Origin: Schistocephalus solidus
Lineage: Eukaryota; Platyhelminthes; Cestoda; Diphyllobothriidea; Diphyllobothriidae
Direction: 5' to 3'
Assembly: GCA_017591395.1 (NCBI GenBank)
Contig: WEDG01005662.1
Span: 62,001 to 126,000, forward strand
DNA length: 64,000 nt
Shown here: positions 11,456 through 22,888 of the stretch, one piece after another
How the letters are laid out: each line of letters begins with the position of its first letter
Numbering within the stretch: the first letter of the stretch is position 1
Translations under genes and position numbers: made by a program
The notes under the pieces: generated by a model
Databases searched by the model: none
Told to the model about the DNA's origin: nothing
The model's input: the letters and a program-made list of their open reading frames with translations, nothing else

Positions 11456-11457
<2 letters not shown>

Positions 11458-12059
11458 ATTTTAGTTCCAAAGACGTTAAAATTTCAGCCAAAATTGCCAA
11501 ATATCTTTGTACAGATTCCACTTTAACCTACTAAACAGTTAAAGTGGGCATTCAGTAGTTGCCAGTAGACTGTGCCATTAGTTGACAAGAATAGGCAAGA
11601 AAGAAAATTCGCTTTCATAAAAAAAATAATATGCAATCCAATGGTTTCACCGGAAAGTTTATTACTAGATATATGGAAGCGCGTGCCGATGATTGAGGCA
11701 CAACTGAGCTATTGCTCACTTTGCCGTCTTTAGAGGACCCGACCAACGAACTATAAAGTTGCCTGAACTCTGCTATTGCGCGGACGTATCCCACGGCTAA
11801 GATAAAACTAATTTTCTTGAGCACTCCCCTTCTTTGCTTTGAATATGAGGAAGGGCTGCCCTTTACTTGCTCCTGTGTGGCAGGTTATCTGCGTCGAATT
11901 ACGAGGAACTGACCCAAGCAAATGCAAGCCTAGAAATGCATACTTAGCGCAATCTTTGCAAATCTGGCTGACAGCGCCAACTGAATGGACGTCAAGTAAA
12001 CAGTTCGAGTCATCCATAACGTACCAGCCAGGCAATCCAAGTTCCTGAGCCAGTGGACA
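11456..12059. other. Stretch with no clear gene
   Basis: A + frame at 11839-12048 overlaps - strand frames, and neither shows a known motif. The region may be the outermost 3' part of LINE-Z copy B, because an open frame of that 3' region (11930-12439) runs through it, but no second copy is present here to test this. Confidence 0.3.
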
Positions 12060-13754
12060 CCACTTACGCCGATCGAGGTGGTTGTGATGGTGGTGGTCGT
12101 GTGGTTAATCAGGCGACCTTGCGCCCACAGAAGGCATTCGTTTAAGCCAATCCACTGCATTGACTCAAGCTGAACTCCACAAGTCCTACCACAGCACGTC
12201 ACGGCAGTTCGACCGTCGATTTTGACGAGGTCCACAATATGCTCCACACCAGGTGGTGCAGGGACGGTGACTTGCGCGTGAATTAGTTTTAAGTGATAGT
12301 AGCCTTGTGCTGCAGCTACCGCACTCTCTCCTCCTCCCCCACTTGAGCCCGGTTTCAAGACAGAGTCAAGAAGACCGGAGATTGGAGAGGGCGCATGTGG
12401 CTGGCGCGGCCGGAGCCGCCCCTGGGCGTGCCACCACACCTGGCTCGGATCCCACGGAGTGGGAGTGCCATAAAGGCCACATTAAGAAGGAGCCATTGCA
12501 ACCTGACTCTCAGTCCGCCAGTCAGTCACTCCACACAAAACACACATTGGGCTGACCACGCGGTCCGAGTTATCTCTTCAGTTGGCAACCTTCCAAGCCA
12601 CGGCTTTTAGCGCACCGTGATAGTTTCAAGCGCGTCAGATTGTTTATAGTGAGGAAAATACGCTGAGCTCTCGACCTCACTCTCTTCCACACCCCCACAA
12701 TCAGACCACTGTCCGAGCCGGTCATTTGTCTGATGCGGAAGCGGGCGCAGCTGCTGGTGACCTCGTCTACGTGTACTACGTACATGACCTGGCTCCCCAA
12801 ACACAAGCACCAGGATTTCACACAACAGGGGGTTGAACGGCTTACATCTGACATGTGTGAGATAGCCAGAGGTCACGTTAAGAAGGAGCCATCGCAGCCT
12901 GACTCTCAGACCACCAGTCAGCCACTCCACACAACACACATTGGACTAACTGCGAGGTCTGAGTGTAATTGTCAGTTGGCAACCTTCCAACCACGGCGGT
13001 TAACGTTACCGCACACTCTTCTCCTCCCCCACCTGAGCCCGGTCTCACGACACAGTCAAGAAGACCGGAGATGAGAGAGGTCGCAGGTGGCTGGCGCGGC
13101 CGGAGCCGCCCTGGGCGTACCACCACACCTGGCTCGGATCCCACAGAGTGGGAGTGCCATAAAGACCACATTAAGAAGGAGCCATTGCAGCCTGACTCTC
13201 AGTCCGCCAGTCAGCCACTCCACACAAAACACACATTGGGCTGACCACGCGGTCCGAGTTATCCCGTCAGTTGGCAACCTTCCAAGTCACGGCTTTTAGC
13301 GCACCGTGATAGTTTTAAGCGCGTCAGATTGTTTATAGTGAGGAACATGCACTGAGATGTCGACCTCACTCTCTCCCCCAACCCCACCATCAGACATTGT
13401 CCGAGCCGGTCAGTTGCCTGATGTGGGAGTGGGCGCATTGGCTGACGGATCGGCGTACCCGTCTTCGCGCGCCACAGCACGACCTGGCCCCCATAACGCA
13501 CACACCAGGATTCACTAACTCAGGGGATATGGAGCAGCCATCGCCGTCTGACTCCCGTCCACTGGTCAGCCACTCGACACACACAGCACATACACTGAGC
13601 CGACGGCGTGGTCTGGTGTAAGCGTCAGATTGGCAGACTTCCCAGCCACGGTTTCTAGGAAACCGTGATATATTCTGGTAAATGGTGATTGTGAGGGTGT
13701 TGTCGATGTATTGGTGTAGGTAGTTTGCGCTGATGTAGCTTAGCCTTCGGTGGT
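12060..13754 (-). repeat. Modular 3' UTR of LINE-Z copy B (about four diverged units)
   Basis: Units of about 300-500 bp start at a GGAAGGTTGCCAACTGAC-like boundary (13675, 13285, 12985, 12595 on the - strand), each followed by a TGTGTGGAGTGGCTGAC segment and GAGAGTCAGGCTGC. Two kinds alternate: one with GATCCGAGCCAGGTGTGG, one with ACTATAAACAATCTGACGCG. Copy D has about two units and copy C one. The - frame 11930-12439 and the matching frame at 57664-57906 share a peptide (ESAVAAAQGYYHLK, HAQVTVPAPPGVEH), so part of this region may be or may have been coding. Confidence 0.75.
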
Positions 13755-14609
13755 TTACCGCAGGTTGTCGTGGAAGCGCATGTGTCCTAATAGGCCCATG
13801 CGGTGTGTAAATGTGCGGGAGCAGTGAGGGCAGTGAAGGCGGGCGCGTCGAATGTATGTCGGAGCCCCAGGCACTGGTTCACCAGCCGCCGTGCGATATA
13901 TTCGCAGGTGACCGACCAGGCCAATGCGTGAGTTGAAGTTGCGGGCGCAGTGTGGGCAGGAGAAATCGGTAGAGGCTGGGGGGATGTCATTCATGGTAGT
14001 GGGGGTGGCAGGGGCGCTAAGAATGGCAGGAGCGAAAGGTGTGTATGGTGTATCGGTGTTGTCGGCATTGTGGTGAATTCCGCTGTCATGGATGCGCATG
14101 TGACCGAATAGGCCCATGCGATGAGTGAATGCGCGAGGACAGTGAGGACAGTGGAGGCGACGAGCTCTGATGTGTGATGGTGTTCCAGGCACTGGCTCAC
14201 CGGTCTCTGTACGATGTATTCGCAAGTGACCCATCAGGCCGATGCGTGAGGTGAATGTGCGGTCGCATTGAGTACAGCTTAGGAGAGATTCCCCATCACT
14301 GATGGTGGTGGTGGTGGTAGTGAAGGCGAAGGCGGTGGTGGTTGCGGTCGTGGGGGTAACAGGCGATGAGTAGATGGATGTGGTCTCTATGATGGTGGGA
14401 GTAATGGAATTGATGCCAGGAGTGACGGTGGGGGAGTCAGAAGGAGGGTTGGCCGAATTTGACGTAGAAATTGGAATTGTCGGATTGTTGGTGCATTGCG
14501 TCCGAAGATGTCCAACCAGGCTGATTCGCGCGCGGAAGATGCGTTGACAACGCGGGCATGTTGGCAGGGCCTGGGCATCAACGATGTTGGTCCGGGGCAC
14601 TGGTGACTT
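13755..14609 (-). pseudogene. LINE-Z C-terminal array of five zinc fingers
   Basis: About 280 codons in the same frame as the RT. Fingers in order: CPRCQRIF..GHLRTQC (C2HC), CTQCDRTF..GHLRIH, CPHCPRAF..GHMRIH, CPHCARNF..GHLRIY (last His changed to Tyr), CPHCSRTF..GHMRFH. Long Ser/Thr/Pro linkers separate fingers 1-2 and 3-4. Fingers 2-3 and 4-5 look like a duplicated two-finger unit, each with a GEPVPG linker between the pair. The array ends DNLR-stop. Copies C and D keep the same ending, so the fingers belong to the element and are not a captured neighbour. Likely role is RNA or DNA binding during insertion (inference). Confidence 0.88.
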
Positions 14610-16904
14610 TCATGCCGCTCTTTTGGCCTTGGTGGTGGCGATCCGGTTGGCCTCATAGATTGCTGAACCAGTCTTCACTGATCTTCTCCATGCCGGTCTA
14701 TCCTGGGCGAGGTCATCCCAGGTCGCCGAGTTGATTTGCAGTTGCTTCAGCAATTTCTTCAAAGTGTCCTTGTAGCGTCGTTTTTGACCTCCCTGCCGGC
14801 GAGAACCCGTAGCGACATCTCCGTAGAAAAGTCGTTTGGGTAGTCGCTCGTCGTCCATTCTTACCAGGTGGCCGCTCCATCGCATTTGCACTTGCCTCAG
14901 CATGGCATGGATGCTGAGGATTCCGGTCCGCTCCAGGACTTCCGTGTCTGGGATCCTGTGTTGCCATTTCAGCTTTAGTATTCTGCGGAGGCAGCTGAGA
15001 TGAAAGTGATTCAGCTTCCTGGCTTGGTTCGAGTAGACGGTCCAGGTTTCCGCTCCGTAAAGGAGTGTCGTCAAGACGACGGCCTTGTACATCTTCAGTT
15101 TGGTGTTCAGGTGAATACCGTGGCGATTCCACACGGAGGCCTGCAGCCGGCCGAAGGCCTGACTAGCTTTGGAAATCCGTTGGGCAACCTCGTCATCGAT
15201 TCTAGTGTTGCGAGACATCGTGCTTCCTAGGTAAGCAAAGGTTTTCACGTTTTTGAGTTGTGCACCGTTGACCTTGATTCGAGGAGCATTGTATTCCGTG
15301 CTGGGTGGCGGCTGGTGCATGACAACCGTTTTGGCTGTACTGATTGTTAATCCAAAATCGGCGCAGCCTTCGGCGAAGAGGTCCATGCTCCTTTGTATGT
15401 CCTCCTCCGTCACGGTGTTAAGGGCGCAGTCGTCCGCGAAGAGCAAGTCATGGACTGTAGTCGTAGACACGCGCGTTGGAGCCTGCATACGCTGACTGTT
15501 GAGAAGGTGCCCGTCAGTTCCATAGGCGATGCGGATACCAGGCTGCTCATCACGGTAGGTGTCCATCAGCATAGCCGAGAACATGAGACTGAAGAGGGTG
15601 GGGGCCAGTACGCAGCACTGCTTCACTCCGTTGGTCACTGCGAATGCTTCGGATACCGTCCCGTTGTCAGTGATGCGCGCCGTCATCCCGTCATGAAGCT
15701 GACGCACCATGTGCGTGAACCGCTCAGAACAACCAAATTTCTACATGACTTTCCACAGTCCGTCACGATTCACCGTATCAAAGGCTTTCGTTAGATCCAC
15801 GAAGGTAGTGTATAGGTGAGTACGCATCTCCTGACACTTCTCTTGTAGCTGGTGGGCGGCAAAGATCATATCGGTTGTTCCGCGGTGTCGGCAGAAGCCA
15901 CATTGGCTTTCCGGGAGCAGGCCCTGCTCTAGGTGACCGTTAAGGCGATTGAGAAGGATACGGGCGAAGATCTTCCCGGCGATGTTGAGCAACGAGATGC
16001 CTCTGTGCTTATCACAGAGTTGCCGGTTCCCCTTCCGTTTGTAGAGATGGACGATGGTCACGTCTTTGAAATCCTGAGGAACTTGTCCTTGGCGCCACAT
16101 CTCCTGGAAGAATGTTGTGAGTTCTGCCATCAGCCGGGGCCCACCGTGCTTGTAGACTTCCGGTGGGATTGCGTCGGATCCCGGTGCTTTACCGCTGGAA
16201 ATCTGGTGCACGGCCCGGATGGTTTCTGGTAGGGAAGGCAGCAGATCCGGGTCATTGTTCGTGTCCACTTGAGGGAGCCGGTCAATAGCAGCATCGGAGA
16301 TGACTGATGAGCAAGTAAGGACATTTCTGAAGTGCTCGGCCCAGCGCTTCAGAATTTGCGATTTCTCTGTCAGTAGTGTTGTGCCATAAGAGCTGAGCAG
16401 CGGTGCGGACCCCTTGATACACGGGCCGTATATGGCCTTGATGGCTTTGAAAACGTTTTTCATTTCATTGCGGTCCGCATACCCCTGGATTTCCTCAGCC
16501 TTTCGGATCATCCAGGCATCCTGCATCTCCCGCAGCCGTTGTTGTACAAGGTGCCGGCATTTGAAAAAGGCTGCTTTTGTGGCGTCAGTCCGAAGGTCCA
16601 TGTAGGCTTTGTGTAGTCCATTCTTCTCCGCGAGTAAGTTGCTGATGTCGGCGTCATTGTCGTCAAACCAGTCCTGGTGTCGACGGCGTGCGCGTCCGAG
16701 GACATCGAGGGCGGTGGACTGGATGACATTTCGCAGTTGACACCATCGTGTCTCCACGGTAGCGTTATCATCTGGAGCATGCAGGTTCTCCAGTTTCTCA
16801 GTTGGTTGGTTGCTGAAATCAAAACAGTGAGCAGGCAAATTTAATAAAAGAGTATTCAACTTACATGGCGGCCTCTCACCTTGGGGCCTTCGTCGGGGTT
16901 GCAG
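14610..16904 (-). pseudogene. LINE-Z reverse transcriptase, two in-frame stops
   Basis: Continues the endonuclease frame. Linker 16900-16300; RT motifs then follow: SGKAPGSDAIPPEVY, DVTIVHLYKRKG, HRGISLLNIAGK, TTFVDLTKAFDTVNR (motif A with Asp), a TAG stop at 15741-15743, [15 protein letters not shown] (motif B; the usual QGC reads QCC), LLFADDCAL (motif C, FADD), [20 protein letters not shown] at 14610-14612 replaces what is probably a CGA codon, a CpG-type change. Beyond the stop the same frame leads straight into the zinc fingers. Confidence 0.9.
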
Positions 16905-17692
16905 TCAGAACCTCATCTGGGAGATGAAGAGGCGGTGATCTGTCCAACCATCGGCATCGCGGATCGCCTTGGTTACCAGCACGTCCTGTTGATCTCGCCT
17001 CCGGACGAAAACATAGTCCAGCAGATGCCAGCGCCGCGACTGAGGGTGCATCCACGTGGCCTTCTCCCACGTCGGAAGGCGGAAGAAGGTGTTGGTCAGC
17101 AGGAGACGGTGTTCCACACACGTGCGCAGAAGAAGGAGGCCGTTATCGTTGCAGCTACCGAGACCGTGGGGACCCAGCACTCCTGCCAGGCAGCGTGGTC
17201 CGTCCCGACGCGGGCATTGAAGTCACCAAGGACAATTAACTTGTCCTCTTTCGGCACAGTCGCCAGCAAGGCGTGCAGGTCCTCGTAGAATTTGTCCTTC
17301 GCCGCATCAAAGCTCGTCATTGGGGGAGCGTAGGCGCTGATGATGGTGGCGAACTGGTCTTCCCGAAAAGGCAGGCGGAGGCTCACCAGGCGATCATTGA
17401 TACCCTGCGGCAGACAGGGCAGACGTCCAACAATGTCGTTCCGGATGGCAAAGGCAATACCAGCGTCGCGTCGCTCTGCCTTTGGCCGGCCGCTCCAGAA
17501 GAAGGTGTAGCCGGCCCCCACCTCCTCCAGCTGACCCTGTTCAGAGAATCGGGTCTCGCTGACAGCAGCAATGTCCACCTTGTAGCGCGCCAGTTCCCGA
17601 GCGACAAGCGCCGTCCTCCGTTCCGGCCGGCTGCTCCTAGGATTGTCTAAAAGGGAACGAACATTCCAGGCTGCTAGTGTGAGTGGACTCAC
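16905..17692 (-). pseudogene. LINE-Z endonuclease domain (APE type), frameshifted
   Basis: Starts at 17692 with [16 protein letters not shown]. Visible catalytic-type motifs: WNVRS (Asn), SETR (Glu), [16 protein letters not shown] (Asp/Asn), LLDYVFVRR, and TDHRLF (Asp-His) at the end. A one-base loss near 17187, just after DHAAWQ, shifts the frame; it continues in the next frame from 17180 as [13 protein letters not shown]. The domain ends at a TGA (16905-16907) that replaces a coding codon, since the same frame runs on into the RT region. It would nick target DNA for target-primed reverse transcription. Confidence 0.88.
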
Positions 17693-18275
17693 CAGAGCAG
17701 CCTGGAGACTATGGCGAGGGGGATGGGGACGGGGGGTATTGTTGTTTGTTTGAGTTTTATGACCGCGTAGTTTGCGATCTGCGAGCCGCGGCCGGCTGCA
17801 GAAGACGTGAGACCCAGCATTTTTTAGGGCACATTTTCTAGCCCCTTCCTCCGCGAGGAGGCAAGCAGTGCTATCCCTAAATAGGGCTGCTCAGACATCC
17901 CAGACGGTTGCCGAACTCCACAATGGGTCACGGATTTGTTTTAGTGGGAGAACAACCCGAGTTAGTCTGGGCCGCCTACGGGGTTGATGTCGCCCCCACC
18001 GTAGGACTTTTTGAGAGGGGGGAGGTGGGAAGGTCGGGAGTCAGACATACCGAGTGTGGAGGCACACACAACACCGGAGACCCTCACCTGGTTTAGCCCG
18101 CCGGTTGTGACGGTTGCCCGGGGTGTGGCCGCTGGGAAGAACCCAACTTCGAGGAGCCACAGGTGAGAGTTGGGTACCAGTTAGAGGCGGCCACAGGAGC
18201 ATTCACCACCTGTACGAGACAAATGGAGCGACCAAATGCAAGCTGTGTGGTGCTGCCCCTAACTACTACCCCTAC
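17693..18275 (-). other. 5' UTR of LINE-Z copy B
   Basis: Matches 1532-2068 of copy A over its whole length, including GGCCACAGGAGCATTCACCA and CCGCCGGT segments. Both copies lose similarity at the same place, so 18275 is near the true 5' end. An internal promoter for the element is expected here. Confidence 0.8.
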
Positions 18276-18571
18276 ACCCCACAGCACGTCACGTCATAAA
18301 TCAAACCGCATGTCATAAACGTCCGCCATGGATTATGATGTCTTAAAGCCCTCAGACCTCACCGCCATCGCTACTGTGCACTGATGGATTTCAGCTTTCA
18401 CGGGTCCAACGCAATCTACTTACATATGGTGCTGGTTAGTTGAGTTTATGCGTCTGTCAAATTGGAATTCTTCAATCTGTACGAGCGTATCGTCGTACGC
18501 TGCAGAATTTTATGACCAACGTTACTCACAAAACACACTCATAAATATAAAATAGAAAAAAATAAGCATTC
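18276..18571. other. No gene seen
   Basis: Short unique stretch between the 5' end of LINE-Z copy B and the next SINE. Confidence 0.5.
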
Positions 18572-18885
18572 TTTGATGAACGCCGACTGATCGCTATAGG
18601 AACTCCTTCGTCCCGCTTTGCCTTGAGTTTCATTCTCGAGCCCTGCCAGCAGCCGCATGGTGGCCAGTATTATTATTATTATTAGTAGAAGTAGTAGTAG
18701 TAATAGTATAAGTAGTAGAGGAAGAGTAAAAATTCCGACAAAGACGAAAGATCCTGGAATGACATTTTCCGGCTCGTTAGCCATCATCAGCCATTCATAC
18801 CCAACCCCAGCTGGTACCCCACTCGAGGCTCGAACCCGCAACCTGTTGGTTAGAAGTCCAACCACTGAGCAACGATCTAGGAATC
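18572..18885 (-). mobile_element. tRNA-derived SINE family 2 with internal triplet expansion
   Basis: On the - strand: B box GGGTTCGAGCCTCGAGTGG, then GGTTGGGTATGAATGGCTGA, body and the tail GGGCTCGAGAATGAAACTC. Between body and tail the usual CTACTA spacer has grown into about 60 bp of TTA/AGT triplets (18664-18720). Head A box is decayed. Confidence 0.75.
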
Positions 18886-18896
18886 TTGCAGGTCAA

Positions 18897-19030
18897 CATG
18901 TCGCGGCTTCGAGCCTCTGGTGTTGCACCACCTTAGGTTGGATATGACTGGCTGATGCCGAATAATGACCTAGAAATGCTCATTCCAGTCTCCCTTATCT
19001 TTGTCGGCATTGTGCATCTGCCTTTAAAAT
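18897..19030 (+). mobile_element. SINE family 2, partial copy
   Basis: Starts inside the head (GCTTCGAGCCTCTGGTGTTG), continues GCACCACCTTAGGTTGG, ATGACTGGCTGATGCCG and CATTCCAGTCTCCCTTATC. It lies head to head with the preceding - strand copy. Confidence 0.7.
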
Positions 19031-19188
19031 AAGCATTCTCCAGAGAGCACAGAAACAATAATCACGTTCTAACTGCCAATTCTTACCAAGGGTTATACCA
19101 CAAATCGCAAAGCGGCCGAAATCCTGGAAGAACGCCGTAGATATTTGCGCTTGTCTCTGCAGTGAAACAGACTTTCTTTGCTGCAGCC

Positions 19189-19219
19189 TCTCCTTCTCTC
19201 TCTCTCCCTCTCTCTTCTC

Positions 19220-19270
<51 letters not shown>

Positions 19271-19290
19271 CTCGCTCACTCTCTCTCTAC
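19189..19290. repeat. (CT)n / (CTTT)n microsatellite
   Basis: About 100 bp: CT dinucleotides, then CTTT tetranucleotides, then CT again. Confidence 0.95.
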
Positions 19291-19984
19291 TTCCTCACGT
19301 GCCACACACGATCTGGTCACTCACATCACATGAATAAAGTTAAATACACCAGAGTTTTCACATAATTGAGATAAGCAGATGCTCATATGTGACGCTGCGT
19401 CATCAAAATCACACCGAAAACTGCATATAAGGAGGGTTGTATGGGTGGTGTTTAATGATGTCCTGCTTTTTGTTCCTAACGATATACATTTGACCAAACA
19501 GGTGTGTAATCTTATGTTCAATAACTTTGGAAATTATCCACGAACTTCCATCAAACCTACATGCATGTCGTTCCCTACCTTCCTTATTTTTCCCTTGCCC
19601 ACCTGAATTGAACTTCTTTGTTTGTTCAAATAGATTTTTGACCTTGAAATTGCGGGTCACAAGTATTGTTGAATTGTTCTTGTGTATGCCTGTGACCTAC
19701 GCTAGCGGCTCAGGTTTTGTCTAAAGTCAGGCATTATATTTGACCGAGACATTTCAAAGGCAGAAATATTCACCCAAATCGTCCTCGGTCCGCTGCGGTT
19801 CAAACCTAGGGAGAACGTTTAGAGACCGCATGGAATATAGCCGCCAGGTTCGGCTGATGTGAGCACTCACGGTATCACCAAGGTGTGCAGATAGTTAAGC
19901 AGGGAAGACCTCAGAGACCTTCGCATGGGAATTATGGGAGAGCGTGAGTCCTAGGGAGAAAAATGATAAACAAATAAATGTTAC
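19291..19984. other. No gene recognised
   Basis: Short overlapping frames on both strands with no motif. Part may be the 3' UTR of the adjacent CR1-like LINE. Confidence 0.35.
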
Positions 19985-21490
19985 TCAAATATAGCAAGTA
20001 GTATTCTAAAATTTTATTTTATGGCGTCACCCTTGCAGCTTTCAGTTCGTGTTGTAGCACTCACTGTTATATCGATCCAACTTTCGCTTAAAAGCCTCTA
20101 GGGATTCTGAAATAACAACATCCAGAGGAAAATTATTCAAAGCTTTGACCACTCTCTAGGAGAAAAAGTAATTCTGAGTGTCTAGCCTTGCCCCAGTCAC
20201 ACGTAATTTGAGAGGATGTCCCCCCTGAACACGTAGTATGCGGAATGTTAGTATAAGGTCTACCCGAAGCTCTCTATAGCGCAAGAAAAAGAGATAGAGA
20301 TTATATAGCAGTGGTTCATAAGGCTGTGAGCCCTGTCCAAGGACAAGTTTGGTTGCTCGTCTTTGGACGTTTTCGAGGATGTTGATGTCTTTCGCCGCCA
20401 GGGGTCTCCAAGTTTGGATAGCGGACACCAAATGCGGGCGCACGAAGGTTCCGAAGACTTTGGTGAAGCAGCCGTCATGGAAGGCTGAAAAAGCTCGGCT
20501 GACGAGGTACAGAATCACCATCGCTGACTTCACTACCTTTGCGCAATGCAGGAAGGGTTTAAGCGAGGGCGTGATCCAGACTCCCAGGTCCTTTTGAGCA
20601 TCCAATTTTTTCAATTGTATGCCATTTAGTCGGTAAACCGTACGATTCTAAGGATTGCTTTCCCCTACTCTTATGATGTTACATTTGTTCTCATTGAACG
20701 GTAAGAGCCAGTCCTTTGACCATTTTGGAGTCGATTTAATTTTTCCGCAGTCTGATTGACGTGCCAAAGTTTGATACCATCGGCAAACATGGCAATATCG
20801 CAGTCCAGTTCGCTGGCGCAATCGTTGATGTAGACAATGAACAAAAATGGGGCCGATAATAGAGGCTTGGGGAACACCACTCTCAACCTCAACCGTGGCC
20901 GACGGTTTGTCGCCAATATGGACAGTTTGCGAGCGGCCAATTATGAAGTTTTCTATCCATGTCAGAAGTCTACCTCTTACTCCTATGTGGCTGAGTTTAT
21001 AAAGAGGGTGGTGGGGCGGCACATTATCGAAAGCCTTTTTGAAATCAACATAGACTGCGTGCACCGTATTGACTGCTTCAGTCCAACGTTCTAAACAGTA
21101 GAGCAAATTTGTCACGCAGGACCTTACTCTACAGAAACCGTACTGGACCTCAGAAAGCAGACGAGTTTTGTTCTAGGAACTGCATTAGTTGTTGCTTAAT
21201 TATTTTTTCCATGATTTTGCAGCAAATTGCAGTAATACTTACCGGTTGATAATTGTTTGCGGAGACATGGCTTCCACCCTTATATAACGGCGTAATCCAT
21301 GTGGATTTCCAATGGGCTGGTTGACCTCCGGTCTAGAAGGATGTTTTGGAAAAGCATAGAGAGTGGTTTTGCCAACTCTCTGGTGAGCTTTTTCAACATC
21401 TTGGCTGGTACTTCATCGAGACCGGTGACTTATATTCCTTTAACCCTAAAAATTCCTTTTGGACAATAGCCTCGGTGGATTGAACAGTCT
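19985..21490 (-). mobile_element. CR1-like LINE (family A), RT and C-terminal part
   Basis: On the - strand: an early RT stretch (DEVPAKMLKKLTRELAKPL-like) at about 21420, then VYVDFKKAFDNVPPHH (motif A) near 21040, VESGVPQASIIGP (motif B) near 20870, MFADGIKLW near 20790 (motif C, second Asp changed to Gly), and the CR1-type C-terminus QRRATKLVLGQG, LRGH-like GGHPLKLRV. Frame jumps near 20860 and 20645. The motif C change alone would inactivate it. It belongs to the same family as 23930-24650 and 38580-39232. Confidence 0.8.
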
Positions 21491-21889
21491 CGACTATTGC
21501 ATCCATTTCGAAAGACATCACCAAAAAAACTTTCTTAACATTCAAATTGACTCCTAAATATGGCACGGTGTAGGGGGAAAATAAAAAGACGCATGGACAG
21601 TACTAAAAACCTCCATACATACGACCTGTCCGAATGCTATCGCTGTATGGCACCCTGTCACGACTTTTCGATATAGCTGTCATGGCGGCATTTTGGACAA
21701 AATCCGCTATTAATCGGACATACCTATCACGAACTTCCCACAGCGACTCGCTGTCTCCTTGATGTAAACATTCTACTACATTAACAATAAGTGTCAAAAC
21801 TTGCATTGCAATTCGTATTTTGCTTACATTGAAATTGTGGTGCAATAAGTTTGTAAGTACTCGTAACATAAGTACTATGCTTTCAAGCG

Positions 21890-22300
21890 TACCGTGATGG
21901 GGCGAGCGTTAGACTGAAGATTTAAATGTCCCCGGTTGCGTCAGCCCTCACTGCCACAACATCCTGGCTCGCTCAAATGAAGACTGCACGTCCGAAATTT
22001 CGACGGTCATAACCCAATTTACACCGTATGTTCCGCGTGATATAAGACTTGCACTGCCTCTACCGCACTATCTTCCTCTACCCACATGTGCCCAGTGTCA
22101 AGATAGAGTGAAGAAGTCCGGCGGAGATGAATAATATCCCACAGAGAATGAAATCCATAAATGGCAAAAATGACGGGCCGCAGCTTGAGCAGCCACACAC
22201 GCGTGTCCATGGTCGGTATTTGTTATGAGAACTCATCCCAAATAGCGCTTGGCCTCCGTTTTGGTCCAGCATATCTACCACGCGGTCCGTTTAAGGGGCA
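21890..22300 (-). mobile_element. Old fragment of the LINE-Z 3' UTR
   Basis: 22050-22180 resembles 12310-12475 and 57785-57940: CTACCGCACT, CAAGATAGAGTGAAGAAGTC, CGGAGAT, then CCCACAGAGAATGAAATCC. It is strongly diverged. Confidence 0.5.
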
Positions 22301-22563
22301 CAAAGTGTATTGCCTGGCATTTTGTAGAAAGTTCTAACCACGTATTCCACACGCGTCCGTAGAAACTTCTAGAAAACGCGCTCCTTAAGGGGCGCGTGCG
22401 CAATTCTTCATCCTATTTATACGTCTAGCACTTAAACATGATTTATGTTTCTTATAAAGTTTGATAACATAGCAATATAGTTTAAATTTTAATGTAAGGA
22501 AAATAAACATAGCTTAAGTTTGTTTAAATTCATTTCCTTAATGCAACTCAACCAATAATCACC

Positions 22564-22848
22564 GGTGGAATCCGACCTTGTCAATGGAGATGTTATAAAT
22601 ACGACTGAGGAATGAAATCCTGGACGCCAGTTTTCCGGTCGCATCTTTTTCCAGGAACCATATCAGCAGCCCGTGCGTCGCTCCTCCCGGATCTCAACCG
22701 AACAGCCATCCAACGGACTTAGATTATTTTTGTACCTAGGTTCCCCTTCCCATTAGTTTCCTACTGTACTTAGGTTACTAGTAAATTTTACACATCCACG
22801 TCTTCTTTTCCTTTTGGGTCGCTGCTTGCACGTCTCGGGCACGTTACA
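22564..22848 (+). mobile_element. Possible solo LTR
   Basis: A TATAAATA box lies at 22594-22601. A pyrimidine-rich stretch follows and the block ends CACGTTACA, then ATTTTATTAGTGAGGACA, a layout like an LTR followed by the start of an internal region. No second copy is in the window, so this is a guess from layout. Confidence 0.3.
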
Positions 22849-22888
22849 ATTTTATTAGTGAGGACATACTGGTGGGTTCAAAAGCATG

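Larger units (their letters stand above)
12060..18275 (-). mobile_element. LINE-Z copy B: nearly complete LINE with C-terminal zinc fingers
   Basis: The reference copy in this window. On the - strand: 5' UTR 18275-17693, one long reading frame 17692-13755 (APE-type endonuclease, reverse transcriptase, five zinc fingers), 3' UTR 13754 to about 12060 made of repeated modules. The frame is interrupted by a single-base frameshift near 17187 and by in-frame stops at 16905, 15741 and 14610; the rest stays in one frame over about 3.9 kb. The endonuclease/RT style is RTE-like or close to it ([23 protein letters not shown] in the endonuclease; FADD in the RT). It is not autonomous as it stands, but it is the youngest-looking element here. 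Confidence 0.9.

Noticed and set aside
13755..14600. A cellular C2H2 zinc-finger transcription factor gene
   Set aside because: The fingers continue the RT frame after a single stop, and two other LINE-Z copies carry the same ending, so they belong to the LINE.
14713..15794. Several 76-139 codon frames on both strands within the LINE-Z RT
   Set aside because: They overlap the RT frame in other registers or on the opposite strand and have no motif of their own.
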